From Pithys albifrons albifrons (Eukaryota > Chordata > Aves > Passeriformes > Thamnophilidae), in NCBI RefSeq assembly GCF_047495875.1, contig NC_092462.1:39965669-40029668 (forward strand): 64,000 nucleotides of DNA, in the 5' to 3' direction. The notes below the pieces were generated by a model. That model was not told the DNA's origin. It saw only the letters and a list, made by a program, of their open reading frames with translations, and did not search any database. Numbering within the stretch: the first letter of the stretch is position 1; each line of letters opens with the position of its first letter. Made by a program: the position numbers and the translations under genes. Below, in pieces: positions 62,073 to 64,000 of the stretch.

Positions 62073-63685
62073 TATTACATTTAGAAATCTATCAATTTAG
62101 ATAAATCAGAAAAATTTTCAGTGATTTTAATAGAAGAATGAAAATCAAACAAAATATCTTAATTCAGAACATCCTTTTCCACTTTTTTATTTGACCAACA
62201 AACAGAAGAGGCTTTTAGTTGTACAATGTTATTTCTAAACACTGAAGTACAGAAAGATAAAGCAAGGCAGAAAACCCAAATAATTTTGCACTTTTTCATG
62301 AAATTGCACATAGTTCTATTTCAAAAGAATCCCTGCCTGCTAATAATTCAAAGTACTGCTATAACTTCCCACTCTGCTACAAATTGCTTCCTCTTAATCA
62401 CAAGCCTCATTAATCAATACTTTTCTCTTTTACAGTAGTAATGCTACAGAATCTAAAAACAGAAAGGCAAATAAAGAAAGAAGGATAGACTGAAAGAGAA
62501 TGAAAATCCTGAAAACTGTATAATAAAAGGAACATAGCAGTAACAAATGGTGCATTGTTGCACTGAGGCTGAAAATTCTTATTTTTGACATATGTCAAAA
62601 CCATCATGTAATTAAGTAATAAAGATTTTTTTTTGCCTGTTTTGCACAATATTAATTATCTATTTTGTGAGGAAAGGTGGATTTAAAATGCTAATAAAAT
62701 CTTAGCTGAACTAACATAAACACACACAGACAAAAAAGATGTTTTATATCAGTACATGTAACTGGGAATACAAGAAGCAGTAAAACTAACATAAGGCACC
62801 ATGGTGATAGCAACATTATTTGAGCCTGTACAGAATGAGGCTTTTTGTCACAGCAGTAACCTGTTGGCAGAGAAGATGGGAAGACTAGAACTTGTCCCTT
62901 TTTGGCTTCTTTATAATCTTCCAGCTTCTAAAGGAACAATTTTTTTTCAAGAGGAGTTTAAAGGTGAAGCAATAGTAGATTGCTTTATATTTTTAACCAT
63001 TTTTTTTTTACAATCATGTTTCAAAACAGAAATCCATGACTCACAGCAAAATGCTTTCCATCCTGTTTTAGTCACATCTAACAGTACTTATGCACCCTAT
63101 TCGTTGTCTTTTAGAATATCAGGGTTTTTTTCAGCAACACATATTTCCTTACACCCTGGTTATGACATGAAATAATTTCAACCACTTCCAGTGGAGATGG
63201 AAGCAGCCAAAAAGACAAGAGGCACTCTTAGTATTACACAGCTGCAATAGCTGGTAGGAGGGTTTTGTCGGACATGTTTTGCAAATATCTGCTTTACAAA
63301 AAGAAAAAAAAACACAAAAGTTTTTTAGGTACAAATGATAAATTCTTAAAGCCCATCATATTTTTATAATGCTGCTTATTTTAAATTTACCTTATGCTCG
63401 GCAAATGATGAAGGCATATGGTTCACATAACAATACCATATGTCTGATAATATTTTGCTGTATATTACAGCAATAAAAACATTTTTAATTTGTAGGGGGA
63501 CTCAATTTAAAATTGCTTTATCTTCCTTTTTACATTTATAAATACTTCAATGACATCTCTGTAGAAGGCTATAAATCCCACAAAGAGTTTAATATTTCAA
63601 ACTAAACACTCAGGGAGTATTTTATAGCTTAAACCATGTATTCATCACTGAGAAAAAGACTACAGTCCTTTGGTAAAATATGGAG
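62073..63685. other. AT-rich non-coding DNA
   Basis: The longest open frame outside the LINEs, 62801-63175 on + (124 codons), lies here. It has a short hydrophobic stretch (FLTIFFLQS) but no family signature, and no splice or promoter context was identified. I regard it as chance. Confidence 0.45.
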
Positions 63686-63824
63686 AAAAATAAGATAAAA
63701 TAAAACAGATTAAAATAAAACAAAATAAAATAAAATAAAAATAAAATAATAAAAAATAAAATAAAATAAAATAAAATAAAATAAAATAAAATAAAATAAA
63801 ATAAAATAAAATAAAATAATAAAA
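63686..63824 (+). repeat. AAAAT pentanucleotide microsatellite
   Basis: About 140 bases made almost wholly of TAAAA units, nearly perfect from about 63745 on, with a few AATAA or CAAAA variants at the left. On - it gives the phenylalanine/isoleucine/leucine-rich open frame at 63622-63828, which is not a gene. Confidence 0.95.
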
Positions 63825-64000
63825 GCATACATTCAAATTAAAATGTACTTAGGCACCTCCTCCCCTTTAAGTACGTATTTGCTCTTTTCTCATCCAAAAT
63901 GCGGTGTGTCTGAAATGTTCAGATTTTTTTTTTCCTTTCTCCTTTTCTATGATGTTTATTTCTTTATAGAATCAACAAGGAAACGAGATGAACCACAGGC
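63825..64000. other. window end, nothing recognised
   Basis: Short AT-rich tail of the window with no recognised feature. Confidence 0.5.

Noticed and set aside
62801..63175. 124-codon open frame on +
   Set aside because: No domain, no homolog recognised, no promoter or splice context; a frame of this length can arise by chance in 64 kb.
63622..63828. hydrophobic F/I/L-rich open frame on -
   Set aside because: Produced by the AAAAT microsatellite.

Overview
The window looks like gene-free nuclear DNA from a bird. It is AT-rich, has no operon-like packing of ORFs, and its only recognisable coding matter is transposon debris. CR1-type LINEs (the main avian LINE) are present in at least five ages or subtypes, together with several LTRs of endogenous retroviruses. 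The LTR near 22.3-22.9 kb resembles the ERVL-type LTRs common in neoavian and passerine genomes, so a songbird-like genome is plausible but not proven. No exon, tRNA, rRNA, CRISPR array or host gene could be supported. The DNA could be intergenic or part of a very long intron.

Layout: 1-4.1 kb, unique-looking AT-rich DNA with a G-rich run at 2957-2992. 4.13-5.48 kb, old CR1 on + lacking its RT palm. 7.5-9.6 kb, compound repeat-like region with an LTR-like promoter, three ~132-bp tandem units and a second TATA-bearing GC-richer block. 13.1-13.3 kb, diverged 98-bp tandem duplication. 16.2-16.4 kb, CR1 3' fragment on -. 18,704-19,331, solo LTR on + with a perfect 5-bp target duplication. 22,276-22,868, ERVL-type LTR on -. 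31.2-31.5 kb, solo LTR on +. 44.5-45.2 kb, CR1 copy whose 5' part is inverted. 48.7-49.5 kb, very old CR1/L3-like RT relic on -. 50.0-50.1 kb, possible CR1-type 3' tail. 55.2/57.0 kb, two diverged copies of a ~230-bp sequence. 58,243 to ~61,490, the largest element, a 5'-truncated CR1 on - carrying an ORF1 esterase tail, endonuclease and reverse transcriptase, all broken by a few lesions. 61.76-62.07 kb, LTR on -. 63.69-63.82 kb, AAAAT-type microsatellite.

None of the elements looks autonomous today. The CR1 copies at 44.5 and 58-61 kb belong to one close subfamily and share the same frameshift after the DFSKAFD motif. Their common source may therefore already have been defective and copied in trans. 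I did not find a new biological system. The most useful leads are the twin-priming-like CR1 inversion, the shared CR1 frameshift, the unassigned 55.2/57.0-kb duplicate pair and the tandem-repeat region at 8.65-9.05 kb.
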